This document shows positions 36,273 to 48,233 of a stretch of DNA of 64,000 bases, one piece after another (the stretch's first letter is position 1; every line of letters begins with the position of its first letter). The notes under the pieces are model-generated. The model did not search any database, was not told the DNA's origin, and was given only the letters and a program-made list of their open reading frames with translations. Where the stretch lies: the NCBI GenBank assembly GCA_947034895.1, contig OX344765.1, forward strand, positions 21,519,001 through 21,583,000, given 5' to 3'. Origin of the DNA: Rhytidiadelphus loreus (Eukaryota > Streptophyta > Bryopsida > Hypnales > Hylocomiaceae). Position numbers and translations under genes: made by a program.

Positions 36273-38377
36273 TGAATGATAATATTGTTGAACAAAAGAC
36301 CATAAGTATGAATAAACTACAATTGTCCTTAAGGTAGGGACACCTAAATCCATCACTTTTTCTAGTGTGCACCATTCTATTCTTAAACTAATCAATTAAA
36401 AAATTTGAATGGAAAATGAAAGGAGATTTCAATGCATCCAAGAATGCATCATTTGAATACTACAAAGAGGAGTTATCCATGATGAAAAACTCCATCAAGT
36501 GGCACTTTTAAACACCATTTGGATATCCCTATCTCAACTCCTTAACCGCTCAAGGCCCAACAACTTTTTGACAATCAAGGTTTTCAAAGAATTGTCCCAC
36601 TTTGATATATTTTTGTACATGGATGTGCTTGAATTTTTCAATTTTAACCATACAAAAGTAAATATTAATTTGTCTAGTATACATGGAATTAATTGCGTAA
36701 AATTTTGCCTATTGGATTTTTAGATTATAACAATTTTGGATGATCAACTTTATAGGCAAAAACATAGCTTTTGATAAAGAAAAATTACAAGAAGATGAAC
36801 AATGCTTTTTTACTCATCCACCCACCCAAAAAAATTGTATTGAAATCTAAGGCAAATTTAGTATTTTTAATTGAAACAATTGAAAAATATTAAATTCTCT
36901 CAAATTTGCACACATTTTCAAACAAAAAGAGTAGAAAGCCAAAATTGACTAAGTTGGGTCTTAAAAAATTTTAAAAATTTATATATGTGTCAATTTCTGA
37001 AATTTAACAATTAATATTATTAGCATATTGTTAGGAACATCTTCCAAAATTTTGGAATCATTCTAATTATTTTGTATTCTCAATCATACTAAATTGAACC
37101 TCTTATTTCTTAAATTGCTAAAAATACAAATTTGAAAAAAGAATTCTCCAAGCCCAATTTTTTTTGTGCCAATTGAAGATTACAAATCTCTAAGAATTTT
37201 TTTTCCATCCCTACTATTCATTCCGTTGGAAAAACAATATGTTTGCTTCCTATTTCTATTAGACTGCATTTCACAAATAGATTTTAAAATACTTCTCACA
37301 TTCAGATTTTGAAAAATGAAACAAATACATAAATTTGTTACTCTACAAGACCCTAGTTTACAAAATATTGAGATTTGTTTCACCCTACAAAGAATTTGCC
37401 ATTGAAAATTTGAAGAGGACACATTGTATCCTAATGTCCTACAGGGTTAAGGTCCTTGGCTCAAAAATAAAAAAATACTCTCAAAATTCCACAAAAGACA
37501 ACACCTTGGACAAAAACAAGTTGTACTTCAAATTATATGCATTTTGAAGAATTTTTAATTGTAGGATCTCATTCTTGACCTGTGTTGCAATGACAATTTA
37601 CAAAAATTGCTAGGACTTCAAAGTATTGCATGAGTGAGTTCGGCCATGCATGTTAAAAAATAGATTTTTCTACTTCACTTAATATGACCAAAACAATCAA
37701 AATACATATTGGATTTAAAATAGAGTTAGAAGACCAAAAATTGTTTATTAAATGGTTTCAAGTGCAAAATCTTGGATGAAGGACTAAAATATTTCATCAA
37801 TTCTTTCTTTTGAGAATTAATTGAATGTATCTATAATGAATGGTGGTAGATATTCCATCATTGAAGTATTGTTGATGTCCTTATATAAAAAGATGCTAAA
37901 TAGCGGACAAGAGAAGATGCTATTTTAGTATATTTTGGTAACATGTACATCCTTGCTCTTGATCTAAATTTTAAGCATTACATGATTTAAGAAAAAATCT
38001 AAGCCTTACTAATGAAATGAAGCTTACTAAGTTTAGTTTCTACTTCAATCATTTTTTTGCAAATCCCTAGAATTGAACATTTTTTTGCATTTTGAACTTC
38101 AGACCTATTATCGTGACTTCTCAATTTTCTAATTGTAGGATGATGCTCAATTTTGGTTTACATCATGATGTTCTAAATTATAATAAATAGCAATTGATGG
38201 TGGTTTATCCTTCATAAATTCGGAATAGTTTCAAAGTTTTGCATTGATTTATTCATTGTTGAGCTATTATACAACTAGACAACTATTAATTTATAAATGC
38301 TCTACAAGATATAGACTACTCTACAATTGTCCTAACTTGCATGCACATGTAAAATTCTGCAAAGAAATAACAGAAGC

Positions 38378-38928
38378 AAGGTAGGAGGCTCTATAATCGT
38401 GCATCTAAGGGAAAAAAAGCTTGTGGTGCGAAATCAAAGCAGCCAATCATGTCAAGAATTTTGAGGCATGTGAAGAAGTGACAAAGGCATGAGTCCCTTT
38501 TTTTCCTAATTTTTTTGAGGCAAATTGAAATTATGAGAGAATTTCAAACTGACATGCCATAGGGCTCTAGTCTTGCTCATAGGTATACCAGTAAGCAATC
38601 ACAACATGTTTGTAAGTCGCTGAAGTTTAGCCTAAAAGTAAGTACAATGTGCTTTCATTCAATTCATAATCCATTGGAAATAATAAGTCCAAGTATTTCA
38701 TTACTTATATTAGTTTTTTATTCACTAAATTCATAAAGTGCTATAGCACCCAAGTACACTCACGATAGTATGTATTCTAAAGTTAGTAGAGTTCAGAAAC
38801 GGAACACCTGCAATCCCATTTCTTGAATTCAAAATCACTCAATCTTTTCTAGAATATACTGCGCGATCAATGGCCAATGTGTATGGTCGATTGAAAATGA
38901 CCCTCCAACAATTGAGCCTCCTACCTTA
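38378..38928. mobile_element. MITE-like element, family A-related, copy 4
   Basis: Left end AAGGTAGGAGGCTCTATAAT; right end AATTGAGCCTCCTACCTTA. It is about 550 bp with no frame of interest. Confidence 0.6.
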
Positions 38929-41547
38929 GTTTAGAAATTGGCTTCTAGTCATTCCTCATAGAAGATTGATTAATGTTCTACTATTGTATGGTACTTTTGA
39001 ATCCATGTCAAGTAAACTGTCCACATTAGCCAATGCAACATTTAGCCTCTAAATCTTCACAATTCAAGTAGCCAAGGATATTAAAGCCATTTATATTCTC
39101 AAGTTAGGTTGTGCAAGTTTTTATTTCCTAAGGATATGAATATTGATGCATGGAAGATTATATTATAGAAATCACACTAAGTTTAGTAGAAGATACCATA
39201 GTTGTAGGGCAATTTTATGGAAAATAATTCTAAAAACATAATCCAAAATTTTGAAAACCTCTTATTCAATTTTTTTTTTTTTTTTGTATGAAGAAATAAA
39301 TCTTGCATAATATTTCAATTTGTCACATTTGTCAAACCAACATTTAAAACTTAAAAGAAGTATGACTTCGCAATAATTGGAGAAAATGGAATATCAATTG
39401 GAGAATGATTGAAATTCTCAAATTGTGAAGTGCTTAGACTATGTCGCCATTAGTTGTCGTCAAAGAAATAAAGAATTAGCACCAAATATAAAACCCAACA
39501 AATTTCTAAAAAACAATGCTATCTCTAAACAAAAAATTGTTTAATTGGATTTCAAGTTGTATATTTTTTACTATAGTATGATTGTGAACAATCCACATTA
39601 GTTGTGCAAGTCCACATTAAAAATTTGAACATTTTGCAAATGACAATGTAATTATTGATGCAAGTAGTGTTTTGCCTTTGCTTATCAATTCTACATCCAC
39701 CAGTTGTCTACATGACAACATTACAACTTTAGATTTATACTCATCAACTTGTAACCTCATTTATGGTAGTCTTGTGACATTGTCATTTAAGACAACCAAT
39801 CGGATTTTTTCCTGATTGTATGGGACATGTTTATCTTCTAGTGTAAAGATTCAATGTCATTTCATCATCTAAATGTACATGTGTTGTAAAAAATTGGGTG
39901 ATATTTGATGATTTTATCCATGGAAAGAATATTTTATAAAAAATTCAATTGTCATTTGAAAATATTACAATATGACATAAGATAAATATTTGTGAAGGAA
40001 GGAGAAGGGTGTTATTTGGCCTTGGATTTGGCCAAAATAAATAGATTTTTATTTATTTATTTTACAAAGATGAACTCATATAGTAATATCTTTAAGTCCA
40101 CTCCAAAGATTCATGTTGAAATTTTTCTTTTGATCTCCAATAAGTAAGTGTAATCAATCATTAGAGTACATCTTATCATTATTGACAAATGCACCTCTTT
40201 AGATTCAATTTGTTTTATCAAATCAAACATTAGAATTGTAGAGTAAAAGATACATAAGTTAAAAATTGATCATGAGTTCATCCAACTTTGAAAGATGCAT
40301 AGCAACCAGAGTGATAAATATCCCATTTGATTAGTTGCAACCTTGCAAATTCAAATGAACATTCAATTTCAAAGCTGGCTTTCTAAGATATTAGAATCTT
40401 TTTTTGAGAGTGAACATTAGAGAAAAATTGAGGCCTCCGAAGGGTTGCTTTGGAGTGACCAAACAAGGTTATTGTTTTCAAAGTAATCCTTGGTCGGAAT
40501 CTAGCTATAGAGGAAAGTTAGCTTGGGAGAATATCGCCGGAGTAGTCAGCCCCGGTGACTAAAAAATTATTATTATTTTTTTTTTCCGTAATTTTTTTTT
40601 TTTGAGAAAAAATTTAAAAAAATTAAAAACTGGGTTCCTGTGCCACTGGCAATATTAAAAACAGCAAGTTTGAGGTGGGTGATTTTAGGGGATTTTTTTT
40701 TTGCCAAAAAAAAAGATGGGAGGGTAGTTGAACTACTGTTGGAGCAGCCCTTTGGAGGTCCCATTTTTTCTCTAATGTGAGGAAGATTGAACAAAATAAA
40801 GCCTAAAACTCAAAACTCTAGTTGAAATAACCCATAATGAGCATTGAGACATACGGATTGAAAATATATGTAAAAAACTTTCATATTCATCTTCAAAAAA
40901 ATTATAAAATGGAAATTTGTACATGATGAAGGAAAAGCTGAAAAAGCTAATAACTTTATAAGGGATTAAGAATTGTTATTCCCAATGGTAAGAATGTTCT
41001 ATTCAACAATTGGTATTTTATGTTTTGTTTTTTGTTCAAAATTTTTCAAAATTGAGTTCAAAAAACGATTTTATATGTTTTTTCTACCTTCATAGCCTGC
41101 AAAATAAAACTCCTCATAACTTTCACCTCATTATTTGGAATTGGATTGTTCAAATTTTGTCATATTTATCAAGATGACGCAAAACAAAACTTGACATAAT
41201 GTAGATTAGGATGATTAGCATCCATTCCAAAAAATTTATGCAAAAATTATAGATTATGAAGTTCACAGTGCTATCTAATAACTCAAATAACCCCAAGTAG
41301 GCTCCTTACAATAGTCTTGTAGGGGTTAAGAATGAGATCCTATAGTTAGAAGTTCTTTAAAATGCATACAAAAATTTTACAACTCTTTTTCTCCCAAGTG
41401 CTTTTTTGTAAATTTTGAGGACATTTCCTCATTTTTGAATATAAGAACTGTAGGGATTAAAAGATAGGAGAGTACAAGCCTACACTAGAGGCCCTGTAGT
41501 AGCTAGCAAATCAATCACCATTTATCATTTCAATAATCAAACTTTTA
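38929..41547. other. AT-rich intergenic region, no gene recognised
   Basis: This is low-complexity A/T-rich DNA with homopolymer runs (for example T runs at 39270-39287 and 40575-40605). The block at 40980-41140 resembles parts of 25030-25090 and 47040-47170. No ORF over 75 codons. Confidence 0.5.
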
Positions 41548-42563
41548 AAGTGGACATGCCCCCAAATGCGCCACTAATCCAGAACCGCCATTATCATCAT
41601 CACTCTATGTATATTTCCAAAATCACTATATACTTAAGGTAGAACTACCCATTTCCAATCATTACATGTGATTTCAAGCTTCTAAAAGACTATTTCAGGT
41701 TGTGAACCACAATAGAGTAGTTAGATTATTAAATAATAATAAATAAATAAATTGTTTAAAAAGATTTTATAAAGATTATTTTGTAAGAATAAAATAAAGA
41801 TAAAACAATAAAAAATATCTGACATAGCAGTCTTTCTACCATGTTAGATAACTACGGCCAAGTTCCTAGATTGTGGGAACTATAGGGAATTTACAATCTC
41901 TTAGAGGCCTCAAAACTCTTCTTATGCAAGGAGCCATGCCTAACTTGTAGGGTGCACTATTTCAAGCTAGGTAGGACGTTCAAGCTTGAAATGTTTTTTT
42001 TTCTCCTTGGAATGTGTGTTTCTCTCCTTTTCAAGATTGGAACAAATAAGGTCATCTCACATGTCCCAAAGTGTGCGGGAAATAGTGAACAAGAAAGTAG
42101 GAAGTACTGAGTGGGAAACTAGAGTTCAGTTATGATCAAAATTGGAAGAGTCTAGACATTGGCTATGGGCTCAGAGTACTCTTTGGCTCCCAAAATTCAT
42201 AATACTTTCAATTTCGGGAAAACAAAATTATGAAAAATTTACAATCCCCATATTTCCTATCTTTTTATGTGGGAAAAAAATTTACATCACCTCATACTAC
42301 TCATGATCCATCACATAATCGCTTGAGTGATCACCTATAGGTGTTTCTATCTTACATGGAAAAAACGATTTTCAAACCTCTACCAAAAAACACACTTTGA
42401 CCCTTCCTAACTTTTGCATCCCGTATCCAAATGCCACATTCTTTGTTGCATTGGAACCCCCTTCCACTTGCCAACTTATGAAAATATGAAAATTTGACTA
42501 GTCTAACAATAGTACCAACTAGGCACAGTAGCCACAAGTGGCGGTTTTACGGGTGGCCACCGC
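41548..42563. mobile_element. MITE-like element, family B, copy 4, split by a nested insertion
   Basis: The left half (41548-41636) ends CCAAAATCACTATATACTTA. The right half resumes at 42352 with TTACATGGAAAAAACGATTT and ends TGGCGGTTTTACGGGTGGCC. Copies 1 and 2 join these halves directly as ATGTACCTATGTGGAAGAAA or a close variant. Confidence 0.7.
41637..42351. mobile_element. Insertion nested in family B copy 4
   Basis: The left end AGGTAGAACTACCC and the complement of the right end (GATAGAAACACC) form an imperfect inverted repeat. TTA is present at both joins (41634-41636 and 42352-42354). It is about 715 bp and shows no transposase. Confidence 0.6.
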
Positions 42564-43203
42564 ATGTCAGGACCCGTGCACTTGGATCCCTGCAGCGGTT
42601 GCTTTGGCCGGAACGTCACTCACGCCTCCCGAGCACGAGTCATCAGTGGAGCGATGGAAGCACAATGTGAACGCCATTGTGTAAGTTAAGTTAAAGCTTC
42701 ACTTCGCCGTGGCGTCCCCCTGACGACACTTTGATGCTTCACACGTTGACACGGTAACTTAATTATGTTCGATCCCTGGTACTAATGAACTGAAGTCGAA
42801 ATATCCACCGCCTTTGCTTTCCTGGAGCGAGCTAGCTAGTCCGTCTCTCTCCCTCTCTCCCTCCATGCAGCTGACGGAGTCCCCACTCACGGCACGGCAG
42901 CAGAACTAACTTATCCGACGGACAGGCGTTAAACTGTTGGCAATAATTTGGCACCCACATAACAATCAGCAAAAGGTCCCTGGCGCCTGGCAGGTGCTGT
43001 TGTAGGGCAGTTAGGAAACCAGAGTAACACCACCACCACGGCCATCCAGGCCACCACGGCATTGCATTGCATCTCATCTCATCTCATCTGGCTGATGAAT
43101 TCCAGTCACTCTCCCTTTCCCCGCGGCGGATACTTCATCTGAACTCGTAGTACGTCCAGTTCCTTTTCGAAACACAGGGAGTGCTTTCGGATAGATGGAC
43201 TGT
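42564..43203. other. GC-richer island without a recognised gene
   Basis: Base composition rises sharply (GGCACGGCAGCAG, CCACCACCACGG) compared with both flanks. An (ATCTC)n run lies at 43070-43091. A minus ORF at 42832-43077 is of odd composition (PWWPGWPWWW) and is not convincing. It may be a remnant of a gene edge or promoter. Confidence 0.35.
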
Positions 43204-43460
43204 GCAAAGACGAGCTATAACGTAGCTGGTCACAGTGGAAATCATCAATCCTTTGGGAGACAGTGTTAATCATCGACTTACAGAAAAACGAAAAAGCACT
43301 CATTGGCAGTCAAACTAGTGTCAGGGAGACCTCCCCTTTTGGTGGGGGGCGCACAGAGCTCCAAGGATGAACAAATGCACTTTTGTCTTACATAGGAGTA
43401 AGTAGATTGAAGGATTCTCTGCCCTCATCCAATGGACCCACTCTGGAAGGAAGGACGTTA
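43204..43460 (+). mobile_element. MITE-like element, family C, copy 2
   Basis: It contains TGGTCACAGTGGAAATCATC, AAAGCACTCATTGG, GACCTCCCCTTTT and CCAAGGATGAACAAATGCAC, in family C order. Ends are not sharp. Confidence 0.5.
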
Positions 43461-46400
43461 ATAACCTTTGTAAGAACGTTGTGTTGTGGACCGAAAAGGG
43501 CATCTGATAGAGGCGTGACTTCATTGTTAGCTTTGTAGGAACAAAGAAACGGACCAAGTGGTCCAATAATCGGAGTATTGGGGTGACTACTTTTATTAGT
43601 TGTGGGGATGCGCGCGTCCTTTCATGGTTGATTCATTCCATTGATTTTGGGTACTGTAGAACGTGATCTTTTATTAGAGGGGATGAAAGATGTTGTGGAT
43701 GAAACGTGCAAATTTGTGGATGAGAAAAATAGATTGTTCATTTGAAGTGTTGACATTCACTGGAAAAGATTGCAAGACCGTTGAGGATTTTGAAGCAATT
43801 GAAAGATTTCACCCAAATATTCTACTAGTAGAAAATGAGGTATTTGAGCACCATGCAATGGTGTCATAGTTTGGTGCCCAGAAGGCCTATGTGGCCCACC
43901 CAACTAATGTTCAATTGGACCTTTGGCACCAAGCTTCAACTTTGTTGCTTTGTTGCTTGGTGCTCAAATATCTCCTTCCTACTATTGTTCTCTCAAACTT
44001 TTTATTGTATTGATGTTGAGCAATTGTTTTTTGTTGAATCCCCCCTATTTGGAAGTCTGACTGTTGAAGCTTTGCCAAAGATTCTCCTCATTACATGAAT
44101 GAAGGTTGATTCCTCCATAAAGGTTGCACTTTCATCCTTTGAACATCAAAATCTTCCATTTTTTATTTACTTCAAATCCAATACTTTAGACTAAATACAT
44201 TGAAAAGTGAGCACAAGGACCTTTGGTGTGTTGGTTAAGGTTTGATTAATTTCAAACTATAAATTTGTATTGGTTAGAATTGTCAAGTATTAAAAACTTG
44301 CATGTTTATAGTCTAAAGTTTAATTTTTCAGCTCATTTTTTGCAAGAATTGAACATAACATAATCTTTCAACAATTGATAGCTAAAGAGTAAAGATTGAT
44401 TCTAATTCATGCAAGATTGTTTTGTGATTGATAATGAATTTCTTTTTACAAAAATCAAATCCTAAGCAAAACAAGTGTGTGGTAGAAGCATGATTGAGGA
44501 TAACCCTTCAACAGAAATATTTGTGTGGATCTAATCTCAAGTACATCGGCTTTTCAAAGCTAGCAATTTAGATTTGAACCTATGCCTCATTATTATGGCC
44601 TTTTATTATATCATGTCCTTAAATATCTCAAAAAAATCTATGAAACAAACAATAGCAAACTTAATATATTCTAAGTCTATATAAAGATGTGATCAATTTT
44701 CTTTTTGACAAAAGTGAAAAGTGTTTGAAACTAGCTTCATTTCTTTTGTAAACAAAATGCTTTGTTAGACTTTTATAAATGCATGATTGACCAAAAAAAT
44801 CAATTTCATATCTAGAGGAGTTAAGGCTATCTAGAATCAAGCATTTTGAGCTTTGAAGGGCATAACTTTTTTTCCTAGGCACCAAATGAAATAAATAAAT
44901 AAGTTTTAAAAATCACATAAAAATTTGGCATCGTAGGGACCTATCCAAAATTCTTAAAAAAACTATTCAAGACTTTGAACCTTTAGGGGTAGTCCGGAGG
45001 GTAGTCAAGAGGAAAGTTCCTCCTAGCCATACCTAGATGGATAGTGTACTACCAAGCCTAGAGAAAGCATTTTAATACCTAACTACAACCCAAATTTTTT
45101 ATACCATTATCATTGTCTCCAAGAAATGCATCTATCAATTTGTGTTTTGTATTTCAAATTACAACTTAAATGTGTGTGTTTTCCATTGAAATGTTTGTTA
45201 GAAATCTTAAAGAAATTGCTTTGAAGTTGCTAGTTGCCTTCAGAAGGGTGAAAGCTCATCATTGATTTGTCATTTGTGTAAGCTTCATGAAGCATGTATA
45301 AAAAAGATTTTGAAATCCAAATATAGTTTGTCATATAAAAACCAAATCCATTGTTTAGGGATTAAAGTCACAACAACTTTATTTATTTTTTGGAAATTTG
45401 CACAATGCATTAAATAATATATTAACCTACAATGATTAAATTAGTGAGATTTGGATTTGAATCATACACCTAACATTGAAGACCTTCTAAGGTTTCTAAT
45501 AAAACTATGCTTCCATGTTTTTATACAATTAGGTAATCTCTCCAAGGGTAAGGGAGGGAGAAAGATACCAATTTTAAATCGAAAATTCCATTTGTAGCAA
45601 ATTCCAACGTTTTTATCAAAGATAAAGAATATGGATGGGCTCTCCCCATCTTTGGAAAATTAGTATTGCAAATACTATGGTAATAGGATGATCTTGTGTA
45701 ATGAATGTATTAAAGGGTCACAATAGTTGAAATTACCAATAATACACAAACTCGTTTCATGTTCAACATAGGGTATCCAAAGCATGTGATAATATGGAAT
45801 TTTGTAATATTATAACAATAGAAAGTGTTGTTTGTATAAGAGGTATTACCACCAAATACATGTACTACAAAAAATAAAAATTCCAAATTAGTAACCAATT
45901 GTACTACCTTCAAAACATTTTAGTATGACATTAGATTTGTACAAAGGAGCTTTTTGATTTGCACATTTTGTTGTCTACTTGAAAACTTTTTAATCCATGA
46001 AGACAAAAAGTAGTCCAAATTTCTAAAAATTTAAAGATGTACAATAAAATAACACTTAGAAAATAATTTAATGATGTCTTTTCAATATAAAGTTTTTAAA
46101 CATAATCCGTAGATCATATCCACATGCAGTTGAATCTACTAATATACTAACAAATATTTTCAATAAAAATTTTAAGACAAAAATTGTAAAATTTCTTGTA
46201 GATTGAATACTTAAAATTTTCAAACAATATCTTTCTTTGAGTTTGGATGTTATATTCTTATTCTATTGAGTTTATTTTGTAGATTTTCATCTTATTTGTT
46301 TATTCAAGCCATTTTTAAAATATCATTTTTTGAACTGGAAAGTCATTCTTTGAAGTGAAATATAGTACTTGACTCCATTGAACTATATAATATTTACAAA

Positions 46401-47389
46401 TCATAGTTTCTAAAATTACATTATAAAAATATCAAGGAACTAATACAAGAATATACAAACAATCAAGTGGATGAAAAAATCAAGATTATTTGTACTTGAG
46501 ACTTGTTTGCATATGTTTGTTGTTCAAAATTTAAATGTCTTGTCAATCAAGGGTTTAATGATTCATTATTCTAAGCATTAGATGTGATTTGCGGCAAGAG
46601 GAGGGCTGTTTCAGGCATGTTCCCCCTCGCTGTTCCTTTGCCTTTGAAGAACATCTCATTGTCAGAATTTAAATAAATAAAATAAAAAAATAAGTTTTCA
46701 AATGAAAAAAAAAGTTTTAAAAAAAATTCATTTTTTTTTCCAAATCTAACGCGTCTGAACTTTGGCCACGTCAGAGTGTTACAATGGCAACATGCCTCTG
46801 TTCCTCGCAGCTAAGGAACTCACAGTCCTCCAAGACCCCCCAATTTCATCTAATGCAACAAAGAAAACAACACAAAAACTCAAAATTCACCAAAAAAATT
46901 CTACACATAGAATATATTTATGTTTACATGGAAAGCTTTGATTCATGTAATTTCGATTATTTAGTGATCTGAAAGTTATGAAAAATCTTTTTTTTCAAGC
47001 AATTTAGGCACCTTTTTGAAAAAATAATATATAAGATTTGTTTGTAAATATATTCTGTACAATTTTCAAAACAAAAATGTTCATAGGGTTAAGATTACTT
47101 GTTACAACAATCACACCATTAGAATTGACATGTTTTAATTCCATTATAGAACTATTGAAGATTTAATTTTCCATATTGTATCTACTTCTACTTGAAAAAA
47201 AACTTAAGAAAGAAAAATTATTAGTCCAAATCTTTCACAAATTCTTTAAGACTTAGATTAGTTTCCATGTCTATGGTGTGCTCTCTTTTTTAGCACGGAA
47301 ATGAAATGGTATAGTTTTCAAAAAATTTAGAAAATGCTAATTAGAATTCTTACATTTAATCTTGGAACACCATTTGGTCATTGTTATTG
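43461..47389. other. AT-rich intergenic region, no gene recognised
   Basis: No ORF longer than 90 codons and no family motif. A short plus ORF at 46784-46972 (MATCLCSSQLRNSQSSKT) has a vaguely transit-like start but no continuation. Poly-A/T tracts are common. Confidence 0.45.
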
Positions 47390-47593
47390 TGGAAATAATC
47401 CTTTTTGGTATTGTGTGAATCATTTGCTTAAAAGAACCAAGAGCACTCATTGGAGGTCAAACTTTTATGCACAACCTCCCATTTCCACACAAAATTCCAA
47501 GGATGAACATTTGCATTTTTGTCCTATATAGACATGGAAGGATTCACTATCATCTGTCAAACACTTCAAGGATGTCGCGTTGTTATAGGATTA
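47390..47593 (+). mobile_element. MITE-like element, family C, copy 3
   Basis: It contains GAGCACTCATTGGAGGTCAA, CCAAGGATGAACATTTGCAT and TTTTGTCCTATA, and ends TTATAGGATTA. It runs directly into the Tourist-like element at 47594. Confidence 0.55.
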
Positions 47594-48012
47594 GAGCATC
47601 ACCACCAAGCATTCGCAACACTTCTCCAAGCTTGTCGTGCCTATGGAGACATAAATGGCTCCACAACACCACCCCATCACTATACAAGTTGTGCAATTCT
47701 TCCCATCACTCCCACATTTGCTTGGCAACGGAGGGCCTTTGTAGTGAGCAATTTCACACTCATGCCAACTTGGTCAACTTTGACTATGGCCTCAGTGGGA
47801 GATGTGGAGGCTAGTGAGAGATGTGAGAAGAAAAGAAAGAACTTTAGCAAGGACTTTAAGGGGTGGTTGGTGCAGAGCATCCGTTTTGGAGTGCACCGCC
47901 ACATCTCATGAAGCAACAAATATCTTGCCACTTCTTTGATGCTGTGGTCAAGCAGATTGCTACTAGCTATTTGATGATGGGGTCAAATGGAGTGTTACTA
48001 GTGGCAATGCTC
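47594..48012. mobile_element. Tourist-like MITE, 419 bp, between inverted family C copies
   Basis: Left end GAGCATCACCACCAAGC; right end CTAGTGGCAATGCTC. TTA flanks both sides (47591-47593 and 48013-48015). The interior carries a stretch (TTCCCATCACTCCCACATTTG ... GGCTAGTGAGAGATGTGAGAAG) also found reversed at 30050-30340. That stretch is open in frame (DVEASERCEKKRKNFSKDF) and may be a captured gene fragment. Confidence 0.75.
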
Positions 48013-48233
48013 TTAACCCTTAAACGTCAACGTGGACATTTGGCGTCTCATGGATGACATGGAATCCTTCTAGTAGGACAGAAGTGCAACTATTCATCTT
48101 CAGAATTTTGTTGTGAAAAGTGAAGGTCTTCTACTATAGTATGAGTGCTTTTGCTATTTCTAAAGCCAATGATTCTCACAATAGTGAAAAGGGATGATTT
48201 CCAAGGTCACCAGTTCGTCATTTTAAGGGTTAA
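48013..48233 (-). mobile_element. MITE-like element, family C, copy 4 (reversed)
   Basis: It reads TTAACCCTTAAACGTC at its left edge and GACATTTTAAGGGTTAA-like sequence at its right edge (GTCATTTTAAGGGTTAA). The interior is the complement of copy 1 (GAATAGTTGC, AAAAGCACTCATA). Confidence 0.65.
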
